A DNA stretch of 5,282 bases, taken from contig JAHEYM010000096.1 of assembly GCA_023251595.1 (NCBI GenBank), forward strand, positions 1-5,282, given 5' to 3'. The notes under the pieces are model-generated. The model did no database searches, was not told the DNA's origin, and worked only from the letters and a program-made list of their open reading frames with translations. A program made the position numbers and the translations under genes. Below are positions 1 through 5,282 of the stretch, piece by piece. This stretch comes from Bacteroidota bacterium (GTDB taxonomy: Bacteria > Bacteroidota > Bacteroidia > AKYH767-A > JABDAW01). How positions within the stretch are numbered: position 1 is the stretch's first letter; every line of letters begins with the position of its first letter.

Positions 1-1
1 T

Positions 2-295
2 GCGCGTGCCGATTATCATTATGAATTTGGCACAGGAATCAGTATGCCGGTTGCGGACTCAACAAATATGGATGTGATGGAAAAAATCAATCCATTCACT
101 GCTTCACTGATTATTGCCGCGGGAATTGAGTATCAAATTCAAGGCTCAACAGCTCTAATAGTCGGAATTACTTTTAATAACGGTTTTATCGACATCCTGA
201 AAAATCAAACGATTAATACATCCAATGGTTCGAAAGATCTCACCTATAAAGCAAATACAAATTACCTCGCGCTTACGATTGGGGTATTTTTCTGA
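2..295 (+). CDS. Outer-membrane beta-barrel protein, C-terminal fragment (5' end outside window)
   Basis: This is the 3' end of a gene that enters from the left edge. The frame is open from base 2, so the ATG at 44 is most likely an internal methionine; 97 residues are visible. The segment alternates hydrophobic and polar residues in beta-strand fashion, with short turns such as TFNNGF and a final strand NYLALTIGVFF. Ending on an aromatic residue, with a glycine a few positions before it, is typical of the last strand of outer-membrane barrels recognised by the BAM complex. The pattern of a G-I-E-Y strand, a G-I-x-x-N-N-G-F strand and a closing N-Y-L-x-L-x-I-G strand resembles the Bacteroidota porin-family/PorT-like barrel (OMP_b-brl_2 type). 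The substrate or role cannot be told from the fragment. It ends 15 bases before nadE on the same strand, so co-transcription is plausible. I am fairly sure of the barrel and unsure of the subfamily. Confidence 0.75.
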   Translation, partial: ARADYHYEFGTGISMPVADSTNMDVMEKINPFTASLIIAAGIEYQIQGSTALIVGITFNNGFIDILKNQTINTSNGSKDLTYKANTNYLALTIGVFF

Positions 296-310
296 TTGCT
301 TGAATAGAGA

Positions 311-1969
311 ATGAAAATAGCACTCGCACAGTTATATTACCACACCGGTAATTTTGAACTGAATATCTCTAAAATAAAAAATAATATTCTGCGTGCAAGA
401 TCGGAAGGTGCCGATCTTGTCGTTTTTGCAGAACTGGCGGTTTGTGGCTATCCGCCGAGGGATTTTTTAGAGTTTAATGAATTTATTGAACTCAGCCTGG
501 AAGCGGTGAATGAAATTGCAGACGCTTGCGTTGGGATTGCCGCAATTATAGGTTCGCCGAGCATTAATCCGCATCTTCAGGGAAAAAATTTATATAATTC
601 GGCATATTTTTTAGAAGGGGGTGAAGTGAAAAATATTTGTCACAAAGCATTACTCCCTAATTATGATATATTTGATGAATATAGATATTTTGAACCGGGA
701 AGAAAGTTTGAAACAATTACATATAAAGGACACAGAATTGCATTAACTATTTGCGAAGATTTATGGAATGTGGATGATGATCCGCTATATCCTATTTCTC
801 CGATGAATATGTATATAGGTCAGAATCCTGATGTGATTATTAATATAGCGGCATCGCCTTTTTCATTCGGACATCCTGAAGAACGGGAAGCAGTGCTTTG
901 CAAAAACGCATCGAAATATAAAATTCCGGTATTTTATGTAAACCATATTGGTGCGCAGACAGAATTATTATTTGACGGCGGATCGATGGTCGTAAATCCG
1001 CAAGGGTTCGTTGTTGATGAATTAAATTATTTTGCTGAAGATTTCCGGATCTACGAGTTGGAGAAAGTTATTTCGGATGGAAGAATGCCCGAAAAAGATT
1101 TTACCAAATTGGCTTTTACTCACGAAGAAAAAATGCATCGTATTCACGAAGCACTCGTGATGGGAATTAAATATTATTTTTTGAAATTAGGTTTTGAAAA
1201 AGCGGTTATCGGGCTTAGTGGAGGAATAGACTCAGCGCTGGTGCTCGTTCTTACGGTGCGAGCATTGGGTTCCGAAAATGTGCGTGCGATTTTAATGCCT
1301 TCCGAATTCTCAACTTCGCATTCGGTAGATGATGCGGTTCAACTAGCTGAAAACCTTGGTGTTGAATATACAATAATTCCGATAAAAGAAGTCTACCATA
1401 CATATAACAATCTTTTGCAACCCTTTTTTGAAGGAAGACCTTTCGACGTAACCGAAGAAAATATTCAGGCAAGAATTCGCGGAATGATTTTGATGGCACT
1501 TTCTAATAAATTAAATTATATTTTATTGAACACTTCCAACAAAAGCGAAATTGCGGTTGGTTATGGAACTTTGTATGGCGATATGTGCGGCGGTTTATCG
1601 GTGATCGGTGATTTGTATAAAACAGAAGTTTTTCAGTTATCAGAATTCGTCAATAAAGAAAAAGAAATTATTCCGAACCATACGATGACAAAACCACCCT
1701 CTGCAGAATTACGTCCCGGACAATTAGATGCAGACAGTTTACCGGATTATAATTTATTGGACAAAGTTCTTTTTGAATATATAGAAAAACGAAAAGGGCT
1801 TCACGAAATTCTGGGAATGGGTTATGACGAATTAACCGTACGAAGAATTCTGAAATTAGTGAATCTGAACGAGTACAAACGTGCCCAAACTCCACCGATA
1901 CTGCGAATTTCTTCGAAAGCTTTTGGTATGGGAAGAAGGATGCCCATTGTGGCGAAGTATCTGATTTAA
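311..1969 (+). CDS. nadE: Glutamine-dependent NAD+ synthetase (NadE, two-domain form)
   Basis: This cytosolic enzyme makes NAD+ from deamido-NAD+ (nicotinic acid adenine dinucleotide), ATP and glutamine, the last step of NAD biosynthesis. The 552-residue chain has the usual two domains. Residues 1 to about 255 form a nitrilase-fold glutaminase whose Glu-Lys-Cys triad is visible as E41 (in VFAELAVCGYPPRD), K112 (in HKALLP) and C148 (in LTICEDLW). Residues from about 270 form the ATP-pyrophosphatase domain, with the P-loop SGGIDS at 303-308, the nucleotide-binding TSNKSE at 408-413, a YGDM segment, and KPPSAEL at 461-467 followed by the conserved LPDYN stretch. The C-terminus carries the family's KAFGMGRRMPI signature. 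The chosen start gives MKIALAQ, the normal family N-terminus. Upstream there is only a weak purine run (agaga) and no clear Shine-Dalgarno, as is usual in Bacteroidota. The length is normal and all key residues are present. The stop codon is also the first three bases of the downstream heptad repeat tract. Confidence 0.97.
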   Translation: MKIALAQLYYHTGNFELNISKIKNNILRARSEGADLVVFAELAVCGYPPRDFLEFNEFIELSLEAVNEIADACVGIAAIIGSPSINPHLQGKNLYNSAYFLEGGEVKNICHKALLPNYDIFDEYRYFEPGRKFETITYKGHRIALTICEDLWNVDDDPLYPISPMNMYIGQNPDVIINIAASPFSFGHPEEREAVLCKNASKYKIPVFYVNHIGAQTELLFDGGSMVVNPQGFVVDELNYFAEDFRIYELEKVISDGRMPEKDFTKLAFTHEEKMHRIHEALVMGIKYYFLKLGFEKAVIGLSGGIDSALVLVLTVRALGSENVRAILMPSEFSTSHSVDDAVQLAENLGVEYTIIPIKEVYHTYNNLLQPFFEGRPFDVTEENIQARIRGMILMALSNKLNYILLNTSNKSEIAVGYGTLYGDMCGGLSVIGDLYKTEVFQLSEFVNKEKEIIPNHTMTKPPSAELRPGQLDADSLPDYNLLDKVLFEYIEKRKGLHEILGMGYDELTVRRILKLVNLNEYKRAQTPPILRISSKAFGMGRRMPIVAKYLI

Positions 1970-2084
1970 GTCGTAAGTGGTAAGTCGTAAGTGGTAAGTC
2001 ATAAGTACAATGTCCAATATCCCACGCCCAATGTCCAATATCCAGGTCAAATATGCAATATTCAACAAACAATGCCCAATTTTC
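1967..2084. repeat. Degenerate heptanucleotide tandem repeat tract with two word families
   Basis: The tract reads as consecutive 7-base words. The first part, 1967-2008, is six words starting TAAGT: TAAGTCG and TAAGTGG alternate twice as an exact 14-base duplication (1967-1980 and 1981-1994), then TAAGTCA and TAAGTAC. The second part, from 2009, uses AAT-type words: AATGTCC plus AATATCC at 2009-2022 and again, identically, at 2030-2043, with CACGCCC between them, which gives a 21-base period. After two imperfect words the phase slips by one base, and AATATTC, AACAAAC, AATGCCC and AATTTTC continue to 2084. The first TAA is the nadE stop codon. Period-7 tracts recall the short tandemly repeated repeats (STRRs) of cyanobacteria, and I believe similar tracts occur between genes in environmental Bacteroidota. 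The function is unknown. The tract also produces misleading antisense ORFs rich in LDIG, TYHL and TYDL. Confidence 0.85.
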
Positions 2085-2096
2085 GGGTAAATAGAC

Positions 2097-2104
2097 TATC
2101 TTTG
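2097..2104 (+). promoter_or_regulatory. Bacteroidota-type -7 promoter element for the T9SS cargo gene
   Basis: TATCTTTG matches the Bacteroidota primary sigma factor -7 consensus TAnnTTTG exactly. It lies just after the heptad tract and 47 bases before the ATG at 2152, which predicts a leader of about 40 bases. I see no good TTG or TTTG -33 element at the expected distance (about 2073-2078 reads tgccca), so this call rests on the -7 box and its position only. Confidence 0.5.
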
Positions 2105-2151
2105 TACTTGCACTTGACACAAAATCCAGTGATCCTTCAAAACTACATCAA

Positions 2152-3264
2152 ATGAAGAAACATCAAATAATAGCCGTATTAATATTGCTGGCATTCTTTC
2201 CCTTAAGATCTCAATCTCAAAATGGTTGCTGTCCGCATGTAGATGCAGGACCCGATCAATATTATTGCACCGGAAATGCGCTGTTGGTTGCACATCCTTC
2301 ACCCGACACATTGTATTGCACCACATCAAATAATTCTGCAAATTACAATTCCTTTTTTACACTTAACAGTACCTGCGGAGACTCGGGATTCTGCACCGCT
2401 ATTCCGTCTATGCATATTGTAGTCTTGGACTCCTGCACATTGACACCCTGGAATACCGGAAATCATAATTTTGGGAATTATAATTTTTATAATTCGGTGA
2501 CACAAACCGGAACTTGCAGAAATCGACCTGAAAATTATTTTATTTTCAGAATGAATAGTACTGCACAAATGGATTCGATGGCTGCGATGATTAATAATGT
2601 GCCAGTAGGTCATTATATATTGGCATATTCTGTTTTTGGTGGTAATTTCTCCACATGGAATACGAATGCACGAAACGCATTTCTGAATATTGGTGCAGGC
2701 AGTATCGCTACAGTTCCGAATACAGTTCCTTACATGTTCTTCACCCAAAAAGGATACACTACTTACACCAACGAAGTAATCGGACAAAACGCAGTTATAC
2801 CGATTTCAATCACACTGAATCTGATACCATGTAATCATTTTTCATATTTATGGTCACCCGCCGCCGATCTTAATAATCCTAATTCACAGATGCCTGTTGC
2901 TACGCCTACCGCCACAACTATATATACAGTTGCGATGACCGATACCTTGACCGGTTGTCAGGTTGCTTACGATACCTGCGTTTTATTTTATTGCACTGCC
3001 GTCGGTATTCATTCAACAGAAATGGAAACTTCAATTAAATTATTTCCAAATCCCGTTTCCGAAACACTTCATATTGAAGCTCGGGATGAAAATATTTCTA
3101 AATTATATATTGTCGATGCGATGGGAAGAAGAATCGATGAAATTGAAAATATTTATAATAAAGAAATAATTCTCAGCACTTCAAATTATTCTCCCGGATT
3201 TTACACGGTGCATATCGAAACTGCAAAAGGTGTTTTTGTGAAGAAGATTTCGGTCGTGCGGTAA
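2152..3264 (+). CDS. Secreted T9SS cargo protein: split Ig-like repeat, ILEI/FAM3-like domain, C-terminal sorting domain
   Basis: The 370-residue protein is predicted to be exported by Sec and then secreted or anchored by the type IX system. Residues 1-22 form a signal peptide (MKKHQ, a hydrophobic run IIAVLILLAFF, then a polar SQS cleavage region). Residues 29-47, with VDAGPDQYYCTGN, resemble the first strand of Bacteroidota Ig/PKD-like repeats. Residues 86-202 resemble an ILEI/FAM3 domain: strand MHIVVLD, a helix-like stretch, NNVPVGHYILAYSV, a conserved-looking IGA, then FFTQKG. Residues 228-281 have YLWSPA, VATPTATTIYTV and TGC, the usual second part of that Ig-like repeat. Residues 295-370 are a type A sorting domain (LFPNP, VDAMGRR, SPGFYTVHI, VKKISVVR). 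The mature part has 12 cysteines, all before the sorting domain, so disulfides are likely. The ATG at 2152 gives a good signal peptide and lies downstream of a -7 box; there is no Shine-Dalgarno. Secretion is well supported, the ILEI-like call is tentative, and the biological role is unknown. Confidence 0.9.
   Translation: MKKHQIIAVLILLAFFPLRSQSQNGCCPHVDAGPDQYYCTGNALLVAHPSPDTLYCTTSNNSANYNSFFTLNSTCGDSGFCTAIPSMHIVVLDSCTLTPWNTGNHNFGNYNFYNSVTQTGTCRNRPENYFIFRMNSTAQMDSMAAMINNVPVGHYILAYSVFGGNFSTWNTNARNAFLNIGAGSIATVPNTVPYMFFTQKGYTTYTNEVIGQNAVIPISITLNLIPCNHFSYLWSPAADLNNPNSQMPVATPTATTIYTVAMTDTLTGCQVAYDTCVLFYCTAVGIHSTEMETSIKLFPNPVSETLHIEARDENISKLYIVDAMGRRIDEIENIYNKEIILSTSNYSPGFYTVHIETAKGVFVKKISVVR
2407..2757 (+). 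other. ILEI/FAM3-like domain within the T9SS cargo protein (tentative)
   Basis: Residues 86-202 run in the order expected for the ILEI/FAM3 fold: a hydrophobic strand ending in LD, a loop with aromatic and glycine residues, a helix-like MNSTAQMDSMAAMIN, then N-x-V-P-x-G followed by strand HYILAYSV, an acidic-poor loop, a helix containing NARNAF with a following L-x-I-G-A, and finally YMFFTQKG. The P-x-G-strand, the IGA (family 'lG') and the final x-x-K-G are the points of similarity I recall for the family. In eukaryotes the fold occurs in FAM3 cytokine-like proteins and as a carbohydrate-associated module; its role in Bacteroidota is unclear. This is pattern recognition from memory, not a profile match. 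Confidence 0.45.
3034..3261 (+). other. T9SS type A C-terminal sorting domain
   Basis: The last 76 residues (295-370) carry the typical landmarks in order: I-K-LFPNP with the asparagine-proline pair, a strand TLHIEA, KLYIVDAMGRR corresponding to the usual 'v.d..G+.v' strand, an STSNYSPGFYTVHI strand matching 'dls.l..G.Y.v.i', and a terminal FVKKISVVR matching '..kkivv.'. Such domains direct proteins across the outer membrane via the type IX machinery and are normally removed by the PorU sortase. None of the T9SS machinery genes is in this window. Confidence 0.92.
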
Positions 3265-3278
3265 TCCTGAAAGGATTA
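3262..3278 (+). terminator. Small hairpin on the stop codon of the T9SS cargo gene; possible weak terminator
   Basis: TAATCC at 3262-3267 pairs with GGATTA at 3273-3278 around a five-base TGAAA loop, giving six perfect base pairs. The gene's TAA stop codon forms the base of the stem. The following bases (gttattattttg) are U-rich in RNA but interrupted, so termination would be weak. It may act together with the stronger hairpin 14 bases further on. Confidence 0.3.
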
Positions 3279-3291
3279 GTTATTATTTTGA

Positions 3292-3311
3292 AGACGTTGT
3301 GTACAACGTCT
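3292..3311. repeat. REP-like palindrome between convergent genes; possible bidirectional terminator
   Basis: AGACGTTG at 3292-3299 pairs with CAACGTCT at 3304-3311 around TGTA, a perfect 8-bp stem (9 bp if the outer T-A of the loop pairs). Its position between two convergent stop codons fits transcription termination in both directions. However, no clean U-tract follows on either strand, and the six-A run at 3321-3326 is separated from the stem. The core and the right flank ctctac look like a dispersed palindrome, of the GTAGAGACGTTG/CAACGTCTCTAC type, that I remember from other genomes; the left flank (ttga) does not match it fully. Confidence 0.6.
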
Positions 3312-3326
3312 CTACATGTTAAAAAA

Positions 3327-5282
3327 TTAATATCTCAATAATTCCTTCATCGCTTTTGCAACTTTTTCCGCATTTGGTAAAACCGTTGCTTCGAGAGTTG
3401 AATTTAATGGAATTGCAGGTGTGTTTTCGGCGCCGATAACACGGACGGGTGCATCGAGCGATTTGAAACAATTCTCCTGAATTTTTCCGGCGATTGCCTG
3501 AGCAAAAGAATTTCCGACCGGCTCTTCCGTAACGACCAAACATTTTCCATGTTTACGAACAGAAGTAAAAATCATGTTTTCATCCAACGGAACAAGAGAA
3601 CGCAGATCAACAATTTCAACCTGAGAAGGAAAATTCTTTGAAGCATTTTTCGCCCAGTAAACGCCCATTCCATAAGTGATGACGGTAAGGGTCGGGAGAA
3701 TTTGTCCGGAGCCATCGCGGGTACTTGCATGCGCTACTTCCTGCACCATTCTGCCATTACCGATTGGAATAATATAATCTTCGTCGGGCTCGACAGTTTT
3801 TGCTTCTTCAGTGCCTTTTATCTTCGACCAATATAAACCTTTGTGTTCAAAAACCACGACCGGATTGGGATCGTAATACGCAGCTTTCAACAAACCCTTC
3901 AAATCGGCTCCGGTTGAGGGATACACGACTTTTATACCCCGAATATTTGTCACCACCGACTCCACACTCGAGGAGTGATAAGGACCGCCGCTACCATACG
4001 CACCAATCGGAACACGGATCACACAGCTCACCGGCCACTTGCCATTCGTGAGATAACATGACCGACTCACTTCGGTAAAGAGCTGATTAAGTCCGGGCCA
4101 GATATAATCGGCAAACTGAACTTCAACAATCGGCTTACAACCTGCTGCCGACATGCCAACGGTACTACCAATTATATATGCTTCCTGAATTGGGGTATTG
4201 AAGACCCTTTCATCCCCAAAAAGCTTTGCCAGCGTAGCCGCTTCACGGAATACACCACCGAGCCGACCACCCACATCCTGTCCGTAGAAAAGACATTCGG
4301 GATGTTTCGCGAGAAGTTCTTTCACCGCAAACAAAGCACAATCGACCATCACTTTCGTCTCACGATCTTTTGGGGCACGTTCACCCTTTTCTTCAGTGAC
4401 AGGAGTTTCGGCAAAAATATGGGTAAAAGCATCCTCCGGGCGCGGATCTTCGGATTTTACAGCACGTTCGAAATCATCTGCCACGATTTTTTTCGAATGC
4501 TCGACAATATCGTGCAAAGCAAGAACATCGATGCCTTTCTCCTTTAATTGTTTAGTGAACCTTGGCAAGGGATCGCGTTGACCATGTGCTTCGAGATCGT
4601 GCCGGTACCACTCGCGTCGCACACCCGATGTATGATGCGCCAGCAAGGGCACTTTGGCGTGTATGAGGAACGGTCTGCGCTCGCTACGAATGAGATGCAA
4701 TACTTCCTGAATCGTTTTATAACTCTCAAGAAAATCGGCTCCGTCAATAGAACGAACCTCGAGACCTTTGAATCCCTGTGCATATTCTGCGGCATCCATG
4801 GCGCGAAACTCGGGCGCATTGGCAGAAATATCCCACTCATTATCCTGAACAAAATAAAGGATCGGGTATTTGTGAAGAACCGCCATTTGCAAAGCTTCCG
4901 AAATTTCACCCTCCGTCATCGCAGCGTCGCCCAGAGAGCAAACCACGACCGACTTTTCATCGTTCTGCCCTGGGACGATTGGGACGTTGGGGACATTTCG
5001 TTCGAGATATCGTATGCCCATGGCTGTACCGGTTGCCGGGATTGCCTGCATGCCAGTAGCGCTCGACTGATGCGTAATTTTCGGCATATTGTCGCGACGC
5101 AAACTCGGATGGCAATAGTAAGTTCTCCCGCCTGAAAACGGAACATCGCGTTTGGCGAGAAGCTGCAACATCAGCTCATACGGAGTCATCCCGATCGAAA
5201 GGAGAATTGAATCGTCGCGGTAATATGGAAAGATAAAATCTTGTGGAAGGAGTTGTAACCCGAGCGCAATCTGAACCGCTTC
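3327..5282 (-). CDS. Fused 2-oxoacid dehydrogenase E1 alpha/beta, probably branched-chain type (start outside window)
   Basis: This is the thiamine-diphosphate E1 component that decarboxylates a 2-oxoacid and passes the acyl group to lipoyl-E2, probably in the cytosolic branched-chain 2-oxoacid dehydrogenase complex. The frame is open through base 5282, so the Met at 5187-5189 is internal: the 31 residues before it, including DFIFPYYRDD, are conserved E1-alpha sequence. Of 651 visible residues (counted from the edge), 1 to about 270 are alpha, with SGGRTYYCHP, the ThDP/Mg motif GDA at 118-120 ending in DN at 147-148, and the active-site loop HHTSG from 216. A charged linker leads to the beta part, from about 309, with NTPIQEA (likely catalytic E367), VQFADYIWPG, GPYHSSS (H436), and a transketolase C-terminal domain with TVITYGMG and EEPVGNSF. 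The third glycine of the usual GDG motif is alanine, which I believe is normal in this Bacteroidota branch. It may act on pyruvate or other oxoacids instead. It is convergent to the T9SS cargo gene. Confidence 0.93.
   Translation of the reverse strand, partial: EAVQIALGLQLLPQDFIFPYYRDDSILLSIGMTPYELMLQLLAKRDVPFSGGRTYYCHPSLRRDNMPKITHQSSATGMQAIPATGTAMGIRYLERNVPNVPIVPGQNDEKSVVVCSLGDAAMTEGEISEALQMAVLHKYPILYFVQDNEWDISANAPEFRAMDAAEYAQGFKGLEVRSIDGADFLESYKTIQEVLHLIRSERRPFLIHAKVPLLAHHTSGVRREWYRHDLEAHGQRDPLPRFTKQLKEKGIDVLALHDIVEHSKKIVADDFERAVKSEDPRPEDAFTHIFAETPVTEEKGERAPKDRETKVMVDCALFAVKELLAKHPECLFYGQDVGGRLGGVFREAATLAKLFGDERVFNTPIQEAYIIGSTVGMSAAGCKPIVEVQFADYIWPGLNQLFTEVSRSCYLTNGKWPVSCVIRVPIGAYGSGGPYHSSSVESVVTNIRGIKVVYPSTGADLKGLLKAAYYDPNPVVVFEHKGLYWSKIKGTEEAKTVEPDEDYIIPIGNGRMVQEVAHASTRDGSGQILPTLTVITYGMGVYWAKNASKNFPSQVEIVDLRSLVPLDENMIFTSVRKHGKCLVVTEEPVGNSFAQAIAGKIQENCFKSLDAPVRVIGAENTPAIPLNSTLEATVLPNAEKVAKAMKELLRY
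4971..4997 (-). repeat. Three in-frame 9-bp repeats in the E1 alpha region
   Basis: On the coding strand three 9-base units follow each other: AATGTCCCC, AACGTCCCA and ATCGTCCCA, encoding NVP, NVP and IVP. They lie between the helix ending RYLER and the strand VVVCSLGD that leads into the ThDP motif. From memory of family sequences this is a variable surface loop. The words (AATGTCC, CGTCCCA) resemble those of the heptad tract at 2009-2043. Confidence 0.7.

Noticed and set aside
1967..2084. CRISPR-like array
   Set aside because: The units are 7 bases long and contiguous, with no 25-40 base repeats and no unique spacers.
2075..2087. CCC...GGG mini-stem around aattttc as a possible nadE terminator
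   Set aside because: It has only three base pairs and no U-tract, too weak to call.
1668..2120. Antisense ORFs (150 and 70 codons, the second at 1856-2068) over the end of nadE and the repeat tract, rich in LDIG, TYHL and TYDL
   Set aside because: They are translations of the heptad repeats continued into the antisense of nadE. The repeated peptide comes from the 7-base period read over 21 bases, and there is no start context or family likeness.
2326..2787. A 153-codon minus-strand ORF inside the T9SS cargo gene
   Set aside because: The plus-strand frame has a signal peptide and a sorting domain. The minus-strand frame is low-complexity (Cys, Ile and Arg rich) and is a shadow of it.
3300..3326. 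Classical Rho-independent terminator for the minus-strand E1 gene
   Set aside because: On the minus strand the T6 run comes before the hairpin rather than after it, so the order is wrong for an intrinsic terminator.
4548..5135. A 195-codon plus-strand ORF, and shorter ones, opposite the E1 gene
   Set aside because: It lies fully antisense to a strongly conserved enzyme-coding region. Its composition mirrors the E1 codons, and it has no recognisable domain or promoter.

Overview
The window is a piece of a Bacteroidota chromosome, probably from an environmental, Chitinophagales/Sphingobacteriales-like lineage; the finer placement is only an inference. The evidence is a secreted protein with a type IX secretion (T9SS) C-terminal sorting domain, a TAnnTTTG promoter element, start codons without Shine-Dalgarno sequences, a Bacteroidota-style outer-membrane beta-barrel C-terminus, and a 2-oxoacid dehydrogenase E1 whose alpha and beta parts are fused in one chain.

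Layout from left to right. (1) Bases 2-295 (+) hold the C-terminal end of an outer-membrane beta-barrel protein. (2) After 15 bases comes nadE (311-1969, +), a complete glutamine-dependent NAD+ synthetase with a nitrilase-type glutaminase domain and an ATP-pyrophosphatase synthetase domain. (3) Bases 1967-2084 are a degenerate heptanucleotide repeat tract that starts on the nadE stop codon. It is followed by a -7 promoter element. (4) Bases 2152-3264 (+) encode a secreted, cysteine-rich T9SS cargo protein. It looks as if an ILEI/FAM3-like domain has been inserted into one Ig-like 'AGPDQ...YLWSP' repeat. (5) Bases 3265-3326, between convergent genes, carry two hairpins, one of them resembling a dispersed REP-type palindrome. 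(6) Bases 3327-5282 (-) encode a fused E1 alpha/beta dehydrogenase, probably of the branched-chain 2-oxoacid type. Its reading frame stays open to the right edge, so its true start lies outside the window.

The genes do not form one pathway. The barrel protein and nadE may be co-transcribed. The T9SS cargo gene appears to have its own promoter, and the dehydrogenase is convergent to it. I see no wholly new multi-gene system. The most unusual items are the split-domain architecture of the T9SS cargo, the two-family heptad repeat tract, and a small in-frame 9-bp repeat in the dehydrogenase gene that uses similar words.
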